This document shows positions 13,094 to 27,100 of a DNA stretch of 64,000 nt, in pieces. Made by a program: the position numbers and the translations under genes. The stretch lies in the NCBI GenBank assembly GCA_008933995.1, contig WARS01000013.1, positions 14,945,806-15,009,805 on the forward strand, given 5' to 3'. The notes under the pieces are model-generated. The model did not search any database. It was not told the origin of the DNA and was given only the letters and a program-made list of their open reading frames with translations. The stretch is from Datnioides undecimradiatus (taxonomy: Eukaryota > Chordata > Actinopteri > Lobotiformes > Datnioididae). Every line of letters begins with the position of its first letter. The first letter of the stretch is position 1.

Positions 13094-16047
13094 TGGCATT
13101 TGGGAGCACATAGAAGCAAAAGTTATGTTCTGTAATGTCTAATGTTTCTGTGGCCCATAAACAGCTAGTCTAAAAACTGTGAACTGACATCAACATCTCA
13201 GATTTGTTCTGATTTAAATGGGTTAATTGGTTAGAAAGGTATGTTGAGTTTGGTGAAGAGATGGTAATTTATGCTGCACACTTGCTGTGGAAACAGTTAT
13301 GTTCAAAGTTTTGGATTTAATTGGCTGTTAAACCGTACTCAACAACAATGATTTGTTGTTGTTGAGTAAGTTGGTATTTAGCATTTAAGCTGTAGATATC
13401 CCTGAGATGCTTTGGTGTGCAGTGCAACTTTGCTTGCAGGTGTTCTCCATTTTTATCTACTTAGTTTCCAGATAGGTAAATTGGGTATGCAAGTGTGTGC
13501 AGTTTGCCCTCTGCTGGAGTACAAGGCACCTGCTTTGTATTATCTGTTAAGCTAGGCCATTACATTATGATTACAGATTTTTTTTACGATTTAAACAAAT
13601 GTTTTAATTTTCAACGAGGAGTTACTTCCCAAATGATACCTACTTCCTACAAGAAATTAAATGTTATGAATGGAGTGAATAAAGTTAAAACCAATGCAAT
13701 TGCATCTGTTTCTCAAAGTTTTAAATAGCCTCCTTAGGCATCAGCACTCTCCTCAGTGGAGTAGCATGTTTACATACTCAGCCAAACGGGACAAGTTCAT
13801 TTTGACTACATAAAGGGTGGTGCAATCACACTCTGCTTTCACAAAGTCAGCAACTTCTTGAACAACGAGGTGAAATGGCTCCAACGATTGAATCAGGGCT
13901 GTAGTATATAAGCAAGCTGTTTCACAAAGACTTTACCCTCTATTGGGCTCCGAAGGATTAAAGGGGTGCTGAAAGCCAGACGCCTGTACTGCCTGCCATG
14001 ACGCCCACACAACATAACTGAACATGTATGCATCTGTCACTATGGCAACATGCCATCATTATACAACATAACAACCTGGGGCAGGAAGGCCGAGTCTGCT
14101 ACATCAATTCATGCCTGACTGACCTTGTACAGTACAGGAAAGGCGACTCAGTCAGGCAGCAATACGCCACTGCTCACCACTGCAGTGGTAGAGGGAGGGG
14201 GTTACGCTAATGAGCCAGTCATGTTAATGAGCATGCTGCCAGTGGCAGACAATGCTGCTGCTCTTATTGTAAAGCGCTCGGAGACACACCATGCTCAATA
14301 CGTGAAAGAAATAAACCTAGCTTGTAGCTTTAACCTACACTGCGTATGAAGGAAGGAGCTACAGTATTAAACACAAAGACAGCATTCCTCTGTAACTGAA
14401 CCTGTACCTAACAAAGTTAACCATGTAGAAAGTGCAGCCCAAGATCCTGAGGGATTATGTATATTTGTGCACCATTTCCAATGTTCAGTGTCAGAGCACG
14501 AAATAGTGTCCCCTTTATGCACCAAAGTGGAAGGGAAATGTTTGTTCATATTTCAATACGGACTTGAACAGAAACAGTGGACCCACATGTGCTTCTATAC
14601 ATACTACAAACAGGCAAGATAGCAAGAGGTAGAGCACTTTTTCTTGTGTGTTGTATTTAGCTGTTAAAACAAGTAACAGTCAAAAGAAAGAAAGCCATCA
14701 TGGTAGCATTAAACATCAGGAATGTCAGTGGAAACCAGCCTTTGGTTAAAGGGTGTGGAAATTGGCATGGTGCAGTTGTATGTAGTGCCACTGACTTTCG
14801 TGTAGGGAACTAGGGTTCATGTCCCCTTTGCAGTTAAAGCAATCTAAGCTTGCCTTTTTACCAACCATAGCTGCAAACTTTGTGTAACTTTAACATTAAC
14901 ATTAAGTGATTTAGCTTCCCAACCATACCATAATTACTTCAGGTGCCATGTGAAGACATTGTAGAAAGAAGTCATTTCAGAGTCCAGGTATTGGGTGTAA
15001 GCTGAAAAAAGTCATACTTGACTCCAAACACATGAACTGTGGATAATACAAACCTGGAGCAGTCCCATCAGATACAAAATAAACCACCACACCTCCTCCT
15101 CTGACCATCAGCTGACACCTGAAGACAAGGTCTCAAAAAAGGCTAATTTGTAGGTAACCACCAGAAAGCAGAAACCATCAACAGGTCAAGGTTAAGTCAG
15201 AGACATGCATTAATGATATCCTCTACCCATGTTGCCTTGATCATTGTGGAGTAAACTCAAAACTCTGCAGGAGAATCTAAGCTGATCTGCTCACGAACAC
15301 GTGAAATTCTTGCACAAAGTCAATGTGCCACCTTCTGTTTGGGAGGCTTTTTGCCATGAGCCCTATTGTTATACCAGATGAACTGCTGCTGGGATCATCT
15401 CAGAGAGCCCATGTAGTTCTACTTAGTATGCCAAGACATGCACCAGACACTGTGATGCAATTTCTCCCCTCTCTACCTGGCGCAGTTTATGGGGGGAAAA
15501 CTGCATTCAGCTAAGCCGCCACGGACCTGAAAGAACACCTGATCTTTCCTAGAGGTGATTGAACAAGACAGTCTGTCAGTCCTCTTTTTCTCACAACATT
15601 TTGGAGAGTCTGACTATTCTGCATTACAGTCAGAAATGGAGGACTGAATAAGCGGCAACATACTTTAGGTCAGCCACACTTCTGAAATGAACCAGCCTGT
15701 TCCACTTGGGGCCCAAGGTCAAGCTTATAAAGCCCATTAGAGGACCAAGCCTGTGTAAAATGGACAGAAACTGAGAGTGATATAGACAGTGTTGATCGAA
15801 ATTGACTCTGCTGTTTGGCAATCAAGGGGAAGTGTTAGTTTTGTGAATCACTGTCTGTTATGAACTGGGAGGAAAGTATTAAGCTTTTCTGTGTAACAAA
15901 TTGTAGAAACAATTATCTGTCTCGAGACCCAGTAAAACAAAAGTTTTTTCATGTATTAATGTTTTACAGAAACACGAACAAACTCTTTGAATATAATATA
16001 GTCTCCGACCAAAGCAACCAAGAGAAATCCAGCAACAAAGTTTAAGA

Positions 16048-16051
<4 letters not shown>

Positions 16052-16112
<61 letters not shown>
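16052..16112. repeat. Compound (GT)n-(TA)n microsatellite
   Basis: An uninterrupted GT run to about 16089 passes directly into a TA run ending near 16112. Confidence 0.95.
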
Positions 16113-17809
16113 GCTAACAAAAATGACAAAAATGGAAGCAATGAAAACTGCTTAGAGCAAAACCATTTAGGGCAAAAGCTTTTTGTTACCTCTGCACTAG
16201 TGGCAGTAGTAGAACGACTAAGTTTCTATGAAATGTTTTTGTTGAGTGGATTTTCAAAAGTCCCTCTATCAATTTGCAATCACCATGTCAAGATAAAAGC
16301 TCACAAGCTGAGCACCCAAAACTCAATCAAACAGTTGTTTTTTGATTAACAAGGACACTCTGAATGTAAAATCAGGAAAGTGATAAAACATGGCTAATTT
16401 TTTAATCAAATATGCTTTAAATTTATCAAATAACTTGACAGTTTCCCTGTGCACATTATAGGGTCTGCCTTAATGAACTGGATTATATTTTACTTTGAAC
16501 TGACCTTTATTTAGGACACTCTCATGAGATTGAAATCTCCATTTTAGGAAAGTCCTGTCCAAAAGGGCAGAATAATAATGTTACACAAACCAACATCCAT
16601 AGAAGGATGAAGAGTAACAAGATGTGGGAAAAGATGTGGTATCTAAACACATTAAACACATCTGTCAGCATTTGCTAATCAGCACTAAGGGTAATGGGAT
16701 TGTCAGTATTTTTGCAGATACCAGAGTACTGGACAATTTGAAAAGTTACCATGTAATCAGCACTATATAGGGGATGACCAAGCTGTTACAATCCATCCTA
16801 TTAGAATTAGATGATTGTCTGTACCGATCCATCTAATAGCTGTTGAGACCTTTACCTCAGAAGTCACAGAGTCTGGACCAAAGTAGGCCGACCAACATTG
16901 CCATCCCCAGAGCCCTGTTAAAAATACCCATTGAAACAATTACACTCACCCATGTCAGAGAGTCAAAATGTCAGTGACTTTGTGTTTAAAATAAATTAAG
17001 GTGACTTGTGCCTGTAATTTAGGTGGTTTGTATTTTGTTCTTCCGTACACACCGCCAGAGTCCTGAGAGTAAAGACTATTAGTTTGACATTGGTGGTAAG
17101 GAAATATGAGGAAAGCTCCTGAAGGATAGACGTGTGTTTGCTGATTTACCATTAACTGCTTGTGCCCTTTCTTGTATTAAAATCAATGATGGGTGTAAGT
17201 TTCAGATCAATCTTTTGCTAAGAAGGTGAAATTATAAATGGCAAACAGCCTGCTAACTTAGCCATTAACTAATGTAGAGCTGGAGCATTTAAAGGAGTAG
17301 AGCACCTGAAGCCAAAGAGCCTCCAAAGAGGGGCACCTGCAGATGATTAGCCATCAAGGAGAAGAAAAGGGGACCCGTGGAGCAGTGTGGAGAGGACACA
17401 CATGCTGACAGCCTGTAGCACTGCTTGTTGGCTCTTTCTTTCACTCCCCAAGCTGTTTCCCCCAACATGTTCATTGTGTTCAATTTTTATTTATTTAGAG
17501 CTTGTTCTGGTTCAATTAGCTATTCATCTTTCTGGTAGATAAGCAGATGAGCTGTGTGTGATGGTCAGTTGTAAAGCTGAGCCAGCATTGCCCCCTTAAT
17601 TTATTATTTTCTCTGAGGCCTTCGAGTCCTTTAATGTTTCTGTCTCTAGCATCTTCACTTCAGTGTCTCTGAATAAGAGACCAGTCAACACTGGTCAGCT
17701 GTGCTAGTGCCATGTTGAATGAAGTTTGTTGAATTGAAGTTTGAATGATTTTTTGTGTGTGAATGTGATTGTGTGACAAACCACCTAATCATTGTTTTGA
17801 GGGTGAAGG

Positions 17810-18160
17810 CGTTACAGGTGCATGTGTTCCCTGTGCTGTTTGTTCCTTTCCCTTTTCTTTCCTCTGGCTCTGCCCAGGTGTGCTACATCTGATTGCTTAA
17901 TGAGCTGCACCTGACCTGTTAAAAAGCCCCCTGTAGCAGCACCAGAGGTGAGAGCTTTCTGGTGTGAGCACCGCCAGTCTTGCTGCCAATCAGCAATAGA
18001 TTTTTTTTGTGTTGCTGTTGCTTTTTGTCTCTGGGTAGTTTGATTTAGTGCTCCGGTTGTTAATAAATCCCATGGATCTCGTGGTTTTTAAAGGTGTTTT
18101 TCTGTGGTTTGTTAGGGTCAGTGGTGGAGCGTGGTTCACCCCTTAGGGCTGCATAAGAAT
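17810..18160 (+). mobile_element. Possible solo LTR or LTR-like fragment
   Basis: The segment has promoter/terminator spacing typical of an LTR. A TATA-like TTAAAAAGCCCC lies at about 17919, a transcript-like middle region follows, then AATAAA near 18063 and a GT-rich stretch. It is more GC-rich than its surroundings. No matching second copy, TG...CA ends, primer-binding site or clear target-site duplication was found. It could instead be another repeat class or a noncoding exon. Confidence 0.3.
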
Positions 18161-21100
18161 GGCGTGTGATTATAATCAATGCAATCAAAGCATACAGGAA
18201 CAAACCACAGTTGCTCTCAAACAGTAAAACAGAATATCAAATTACTACCTATGATTCTATCTACACATTATTTTTTGCTGTGGAAAAATTACGTCTGTTA
18301 GGGTGTGTTGGAGGGAGATACCTGTATTTATTTGTCACTTCTCCTGTGATCACATACTAATATAGCAGGGAGAAATAGTTTTGACAGCTTGTTTTGTGAA
18401 GATCACAGCGTAATCGTTTATCATGTTGCGATAACTCCAGATGTCTTCTTTTGATAAGCAGGATTATGGCAAGTTCATGCAATAAATGATCACAGGGAAA
18501 CTTCATGTTTACTAATGTCCTCTGGACTGGACCATCATCTTATCTCTGATCCTTTTTTATTTATTTTTGGAATATTTTTCCTCTTTATCACTGCCATCTT
18601 TCCATTTTATCTGCCTGTTGGAATAAGTACATCTGATTTCCATTTCTGTGTTGTCTCAATCAGTCAACCTTTCCACAAAGCTGTAGAACTGACAGGACCA
18701 GAGTGTTGGAGCTCATTAAGAAAAGACAGAATCGACGCCTGTGGCTGAACTGATTTAATGCGTGAGCGACATGTCAAGAGGAAGGTGTATGTATGTGTAT
18801 TTCTGTGAGCTATTGCAAGACTGTGATAAGGTAGGTGCTGATGAATTGTGGAACAGTGGCAGTTCATTTCTGATGTGGATTGGACCAGTGACCCTTCTTG
18901 ACCTTAATGTCACCTCTTCAAACAAATGAGCTCGAATGCTACTAGTGTAGAGAACAGAAAGAAGGACTCTCAATCTTCTTGTCATTTCTGAAACCAGTAA
19001 AAGCTGCACTAAACACTCACAACTCACCGCAAAAGGGAGATACACAATGCTCACTTTACCCACACTGAGTAGTTTCATCTTCAAAACTAGGACAAACAAT
19101 TTTATAATGATACTCAGCAGCTTGATCACCTGTCAAACTAGAGTGTAGTATCTTGACAAGTAATCATCAATCTGAAAGTGAGACTATATCTTTATATTCT
19201 CTTGTAGTTGTCTTGTCTTATTGCAGTCTGTTTTGGTTTCACTCTGTTTCGCTCACACAGCTACCAGCTACTGTGGCGCAGTGATGGATGCTCTCTTCAC
19301 TATACCATTGTAGAGGAGCATTGAGCAAAAAAGGGCAATCTTGCACTTTTCAAAATGGCCATACAACACTGGGCCCCGTGCATGAACTCATCTGCGTCCC
19401 ATGTCAAATTTAAGGTGTACCTAATCACAAATCTAATGTTAGGCTATGTAACATATCACTGTAATTGTGCGACTCTGCGTGATGGATATTTATGGTGTGA
19501 AAATTGTGCTTTTACCTCTGTGACATGGAAAAGGCAATTTCACAGCAGGGCTGCATGAACAGGACACATGCCATGATTGAAATTACTTGTAATATGCTGT
19601 AAGTCTGCTTTTAGGGTTTTGTATCATTACAGCCTTATAGATAAAATGGCCAAGATGATATTAACTTATTGCATGTATATTTGTATCAGCTTTAATCCAC
19701 ATGTGCCCACCAGAGAGCACTAACAAGTTTATTTTTCAACTTTAACAAGGTCTGCGCAGAACTACAGATTGGCCAGAGAGTGGCCATTAAAAGAAAAATA
19801 ATAAATATTAAATGTATAGGCTGTATTTTACTATATAAAGCACTCAAGGTGCTATTATTTAATAGTTTGAGTCAACAATTCCTACTGTTAATGAACATAG
19901 CGGGGAAGAGTAATGGTTCAGGTCACTGTCAGCTTAAATACACAGAAAAATATGTAAAATAATATATAATCATGTTACTATATCAAAATGCAAGTATTTC
20001 AAAATACAGTAGTAGCCATACATTCACTACATATTAGAATAGAATGACAATAAAAATAAAATATGCTATAATAAAAGTAGGATATTAAATGATTACAATT
20101 CTATGTAAGGGTATTGACAGTGTGCATTCTACGCCTTCCTAAATGCATACTCTTACATACCCACAAGTGGTGCTTTAATACTCAAGAATAAAAATGCTTG
20201 AAATTGAATGCATGGTGTATAAAAATGTAAGTGTGCATACATTTAAAATGACCCGTATTTAAGTAAGCCACAACCCACTCAGCACCACCACTGACGATTT
20301 GTTTTACAAACCAATCGCAATAAGAACACAAACACAACTATAACTGCAGATAATAGAGAGGCGATGCCTGACTCAAACAGTTACCTATTAGTCCCTTAGA
20401 ATTAACATTCACAATTACTCAACCATCAGGCAAACAAGGCTGATATACAGACACTTTCTGTGTCCATGCAACAAAATGCACAGAGTAGCAATCCAAGTGC
20501 TCAATGCAATAAAATGTGGCCCTGAAATATTTTTTTTCCTCTCTGTAAAAAAATATCTTGAAAAATGATTTGTCCTCAAATTGGTCAGCAGGTCACATAT
20601 GTTGTACCTTATGCTGAATTAAAATACAGATATTAAGATATTAAGTAAGTGTCTACTGTAGAACATGAGACACAAAAAATGCATCCAGAGATCAGTAATT
20701 TTACTGACATACAATAGAAAGTAATAAATGCTAAAAGAATATATTATAGTCGTAATGTTAAATTCTTTATATGAGTATAGCATCTTTTACACAATTTTAT
20801 AATAATATTTGTTTGTAGGACTAATAATTAGTCACTAATTGGTGCTGTCAGCCTGTTACTACTCCTGAATCCTCTCACATTAAATCTATATGTGTGTTAC
20901 TGCCACAGAAGCTAAAGTTTCCATTCAAATTCAATACAGATTTGAACTGAATTTCCATAATATTGGCAAAATAAAATGTCAATTAATGCACACTTAAGTC
21001 TTAAGCAAATAGGAGCAGGTCTCAAAATAAACAACTGGCAAAGATATTCTCCAGCTAGGTGCCAAAGAAGAGGGTGCAACAAGACAACATAATTCAAAGA

Positions 21101-24100
21101 GCAGTGGTCAGACATTAATCAAATGAAAATGATGTAGTAGATAGTACAGAAGAGAAATATGGCAGTTATGCATGTTTCATGTATTAATTTAAGAAGGGAT
21201 CTCTGCACATAGATGTGATGTTTTTATATATATTTTTATCTGTTCAGTGAAGCAGAAGCTTAAGTGGAAATTGAAGTAAGCCTTTTTTTCCATTGTACAT
21301 TGCATGTTGCAATGTTTTCACCTCAGCAAAGAATAAAATGTTTTTGCAATATTCATACTTCTTTTTCATTTAAATTTACAGCCTTCAAATGAAATGAAAA
21401 GGTGGATGGAAACATGTTTACTGTTTGGTTTTGTTTGGGGTTTTTTTCTAATGAAATGAATAAATGAACCTTTCAATTAAATTTTGCAATTCATAAGCAC
21501 ACAAACACATTAGTGGAATAGTATGAGAAAGCATCACACTTACACTGTTGTTATTGAAAAAAGACTTACTAGTGTGCTGACTGCTTGTCCTCATAGCAAA
21601 TTGCATTGCAAGGTTTTTGGTATTTTGACTGACTTGTGCATCCATGAAGTACATTAAAGAAACAGAGATGTAGTACTACATATGTTATAACAGTCGGTTA
21701 AATGCGGTGCATTGCAAAACTGAGCCCCCGGTTTAATCCTCTTCCTGGAGTCACGGTCCCTCCTCTGTTATTATTCTTTCACTACTAGGTTACTGTTACT
21801 CACTTGCTCAGTGTCACATTGTTTTAAATCTGTCCCTTAATCATCTCTTGACGTCATGTAAAAACGGTGCTTCACCTATTCACATTTATTTCAGAGTCAC
21901 TGCAGTGGAAAATAGTTCCAGAAGAGCAAAGTGGAAGAGCATCAAAAACTGAAATGTTAGCTTCAAAGCTGTAAATTAAATCTCATTCAGCAGATCCATT
22001 TCGTTTATTCTGAGTTACAACGCAAAGCAGTGGTCCAACACCACATGTAAGACTCAATGTTTGAAGGAAAGTGACTTATGTGTGACATCGGGTTGTACTT
22101 TCAGTGCCTGTACAGTTGTGGGTGAAGCAGGTGGATTGTTGCTGCAGGAAAAGCCTGTCCATGCAGCTAGAAGCTGCTGACATACTGTAAGTAAGAAGAG
22201 GATTACACAGACATGGCTCTGATGTGGACTGAAATAGAACGTCACAGTCTGTGGTCTTAAAGCCCAGAAATATTTGTGCCATGGCCACAGTCACCTGATT
22301 TCTGAAGCTTTCCTTCTAGCAGAATTTCAAATTTATGCTTAACTAAGGTTTTCAGTTCTTATAAACCCACTTACTGTACCCCCTGACTGTGGTATAAATT
22401 ACTGGCTTAATATCTCAACTGTAAAATTATAAACTGTACAGACACAAACATTATTTTGTGGGGATTATCCTGGTTATCCTGTTAATCCTAATGAGTGTAT
22501 ATGCAAAGGTTCATTTGCTAAAGAGATTTTAATATGATGTTTGTGTGAAATATGCACTAGGAAATCTACAGGTACTGAGCAGGTGCTGAATTATAATTTG
22601 GTCTCTAAAAACATGTACCACTGGTCTATGCCGATAAATATCTTCTCAATATTTCAGTTGTTAAAATAATATCACTTTATAGAGATAAACTGTCAAATCA
22701 ACAAATATGTTTCACTTGTGTCCATCTCATGTATGTCCAACATTCACTCTCCCTGTAGGTCTGTTTTGGTCTCTTCCAACACCCTTGAGGGAAATATCTC
22801 CACTGTTATCTTAATATGTCTGCTGTGTAGTTCTGAGAAGCTTATTATTGGACTTCTTATCCCTTGTTTGCTGAGTACAGCCGTCTACTGTGACTGGAAC
22901 AGGTAATGACAGTGGTTAGACTAAGTATAATATAGAAGTAAAGTTGTGGGCTTTAAAGCCAAAACAGTTAGCCAAAAGAACCCAAAATAGTACAGGAAAC
23001 ACAGTAAATATTGTTCTGAGATCAAATTTTGAAAAACATCTGAGTGTTAGCTGAGCAGGGTCACCTTGGTCTGGTCAACAATGTCCTCATTAAATTTTCC
23101 TGCCTTGTTGCTAAGGGAAGAGTAAACATGAAACATCTTTTCAGTCTAACCATTGGCCATAAAGAGGACATGTCCATGGTGCAGTGGGATAGTTCTTGTT
23201 TTTTGTTTTTTTTTTTACTTTTTGCAAACACATTTGCCTGTGTTTTCTTAAAAAATTAAATATGATTCACTTTCCATCAACTTTCACAAACACTACATTT
23301 ATGATCAGCTGCCAAGTGCTGAGAGTCTCTATTCCTGGCACAAAACATCTGAAATGCAATAAACTATTGGCTGGTAGGCAAAGTTTCTGCAAATGCTGTT
23401 ATGCTGAAGTGTTGCCATAATGCCCATAAAACATAATCAAAGTGAGAATGAAAGAAAATATAGAATTTTCTTCAATAACAACCATCATCAAAACAGGAAT
23501 GTTCACTAAAATAATCCTGATGCACATACTCACTAATTATAATTCAGAGTCAGACTAATGGATGTAGGTCAGCGTGTGGGTCTGCTGGCCTAATGGAAGA
23601 GTAAAATACCGTTCATCTCTTGAAAAAGTTTCAAAATGACAGTCTGCCAGTACACCATCTGTACAGCCGCTGATTGCAGCAACCTACAAAACAGAAGGTT
23701 AATGTGGAACTGGGCCACATCGTTTCCTTCCAGGTCCACAAATAGACTGGCCGATGTTCAGTCACAGGGAGTCTTTCACTCTCTCTTGTCTCTGAAATCT
23801 CCAAATGCCCTCTCATCATTATCCCATCAGATTTTGCGCCTGTGTGGAAACAGACTTATCTTGAGGTTGTGAAGTATATTTAAACAAGAATGATCATAAA
23901 CCGTAGAGTAACTGAGAATAACAACATGTTGAGTTAAAGGTCTGTAATTGTACCAGATAAGCATTATTCGCCTGCTGGAGTGCCATCTGACTGGGAACTC
24001 TCACAGTAATTACACTGGATTAGCCTTTGTCTACACGCTAAATCCCTGCCACATGTGACGTGCACAAAATGACAATTATTTGTTGAATAGTAGAAATGCA

Positions 24101-27100
24101 CTCAATAACTGGATTCGAATAGTTGTCACCCTCTGAATACAACTGTATTGAAAGCATTTAGAAACATTTTCCCAGTAATACGTCTTTGACAATTTGGCAA
24201 CTTCTCTTGCTGAGAAAGATGATGGTAATTCCATGAACCCCTTTTGGAGATCTTTGACAAGCTCTACAGCAAACACTAATAGACCTTGTCCTGACTGCTG
24301 GTCAATGACATTGCTTGTACTAAGAGTGAAAAAAATATTTTGAAATGACTATAACTTGACAAAACAATGTGACAATATGAATGACCAGTGAAGAGTTAAC
24401 AGATTTATCTCATAGAGATTTATCTCACAAATCTGTAGCTTCTCCTCAGTTTTCCTCTGTCCCATTGTTTGGCTGTCAACGTAACAGTTCAGGGTTGTTT
24501 TTTTTTCACACAGCAATTTTCTTTAATAACTTTAAATACCACCACCAAACAGCAGACATAAAAAGTGATCAACCAGCTTGTCAACATAGTGGAACAGTCT
24601 GCAGCTAGAGAGGCAGATATTTCTGTCAGGGGTTGGTAGAAACCAAAGAGCTAAAAGAGACTGAATAAGTGAGTTATTGCTGGTTTAAAGAAACCCTCTG
24701 GAGTTTTATCTGTTTTCCACCAAAGCATATGGCGTGTATCCTGGAGGTCTAATAAAAGTGATGAATGCATGTCTACTGTCATAAAACATTTGCAAACCTG
24801 ATTACAACAGAATTTTGCAGCCTACATTCTTTATATTGGTATTTATGCTTGTTTGCACTTTCTTCTTCCCTCACTATGCAGGTAGCTTTCCTTTCATGTT
24901 AACTGCCACTGCAGAAAAGGCTGCACCCACACCCTGATACACAGGACCTACCTAACATCACTTCATAGCACTATTAGTGGTCAAAAACACAGTGGGCAAT
25001 TTTTATGTTTGTCTTATTATTGTGACCTCCATTTCATAACAAAACACATATAAAAAACACATACTTGCGAAATGAAAAGACAGTTGTTTATGATGGACAT
25101 ATGGATGGAATATATATGTAAAAATATATATATACACTTAAAAGCATTGAAAAACATGTTACATGTTACATTTTTTGTAAATGAAAGAATCTGTTTTGCA
25201 AATTGTTATCAAGAGAGAAATATTTAAAACCTTTGGACTGTAAACCCTCTCATTTTGACACACAATGTGGAGCCATTATTCCTCTGAAAAAGCTATTTCC
25301 TGCAGTAATAAAATCAGCTTTAGGAGTTAATACACAGCTTTTAGAAACTGTGACTGGCAGCTCAACACCAGATATCAGCAATAAAAGCCAAACAATATGG
25401 AAATGTACCTGGAAGAGAGGGATATACGCGTGGATATTAGCCAAGTGATGAAGAGAAATCACTTCTCAGCAGCAGGATTTTTGTTTCTCGGTCTGGGAAT
25501 GTGATAGCAGCTATGCAGTAAGAGGCAAAACGTAACATACCTTTTAATTTGGATCAGCGTAACTATACCATGACATCAACATATAAACTAAACCATTTGT
25601 CATCTAGGACAAAAACATTCGTAGCAATTCATATAACTTATAAAAAAAAACCTTTCTGTACACAGGCATTTCTGGTGCATTTTTTATTCAGCAGACTGTT
25701 GGGTAAAAGCTGATGCATAAAATTTAGCAAAACAAGTTGTTTTTTTAATTTATAAATGCATATCTCCTTTCCAAGCTCTAAGTCCAAGTATTATAGAAAG
25801 ACAACAGCAAAAACAATCAGATAGCAGACCTAGAATGACCCTATAGACAGAAGATATACAGTTTCTCTTGGCAGTCTAGACACCATGATGACTAGGAGAG
25901 CTATACAGTCAGTGTAAGAGCATTTTATAGCACTTTGTCACTGATATTAAGCTTCAACTCATGCATGCTTAATATAGGTCTTTCATACTTGTTAAGAACA
26001 GTGAGCTGCTCCAACCTATCTTCATTATTTTCATCTGAATTATTTCTCCCTATTCTTCCTTCTTCTAACCAGCAAGATACTTCCCGCCATGGCACCCCCT
26101 GATCTTTCAGAGGTTGCTAGTTATTTTTGACTTTCTCAGAAATGAAAAAGCCTTAGAAATCCAAATGTTCTTATGTTTGACAATATGAATGCATTTTCAT
26201 GTTCATGTTCGTGTTGCTATAGTGGGAGCCACTATATAAAAACTAAAACAGCTTGTTGTGACAAATAAAAGGAAACTAGACTTCTTGTTTGGCTTTGAAG
26301 GCATGACACCATCCCTTCACCCTTATCCCTTATGTGAAGTTTGTCCATGATCTGTCACCTGAATTCCACTTTTGCTCTTGCTGTAATCAGTGCTAGAGGG
26401 CTTTGTCACTTAAATGTAAACATATGTCAGTTTGGGACCCTGGCTGACACAATTAATGTTACTCTTCCTGGGAGGACATAAAATACGAACTTTCATATGC
26501 TCACAACCACAATGGTTCTATGCCATTGTTTAGAAAGTATCATGTTTCTCAGTTTTACCATCCCATATAACATGTTAGCATACTAACATTTGACAAGTTA
26601 ATTTGCAAAAATAAAGGTCATTCCACTCGTAAAATGAATAAACCAACATCAATTTGATTGCACACAACAGAAAAATTATGTGCAAGGGAATATCAATATC
26701 AATGATTTATGAAAATTTAAACAATTACAATGATCGAATTTCAGTTTGATTGAGATTGCCTGCACACACAAAAGCATCCATCTATCATCTAAAACTGAAT
26801 CTCCTTTGCAGGATTAGTTAATCCTGAAGGGAACATTACTGTTGTATTACTTAATGTTCTATGGCAATCCATTTAATAGTGAAGACTCAAAAGAAGATAT
26901 GTGAGCCTCATGTGGTGCTATAGGAAAACCCAGGAGATCAGAGTCAGGATTCATTCCCTAAGGACCATAAATGCCTTAACAGGATACATTTAAAGATATT
27001 TCACTCAGAACCAAAACAACTGACAGGGCAACATACTGTAGTACCTCATTACTTGTATGCTAAAAGGATGCAAAACACTGGTGAATTGTATAACAGTAAA

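Noticed and set aside
14755..14835. tRNA-like stretch with CTGACTTTCGTGTAG and GGGTTCATGTCCC
   Set aside because: The A box is poor and the arms do not pair well enough to call a tRNA. At most it is an eroded tRNA-derived repeat, with no SINE body recognised.
15180..15560. Possible decayed coding sequence
   Set aside because: All frames carry stops and no family resemblance could be named.
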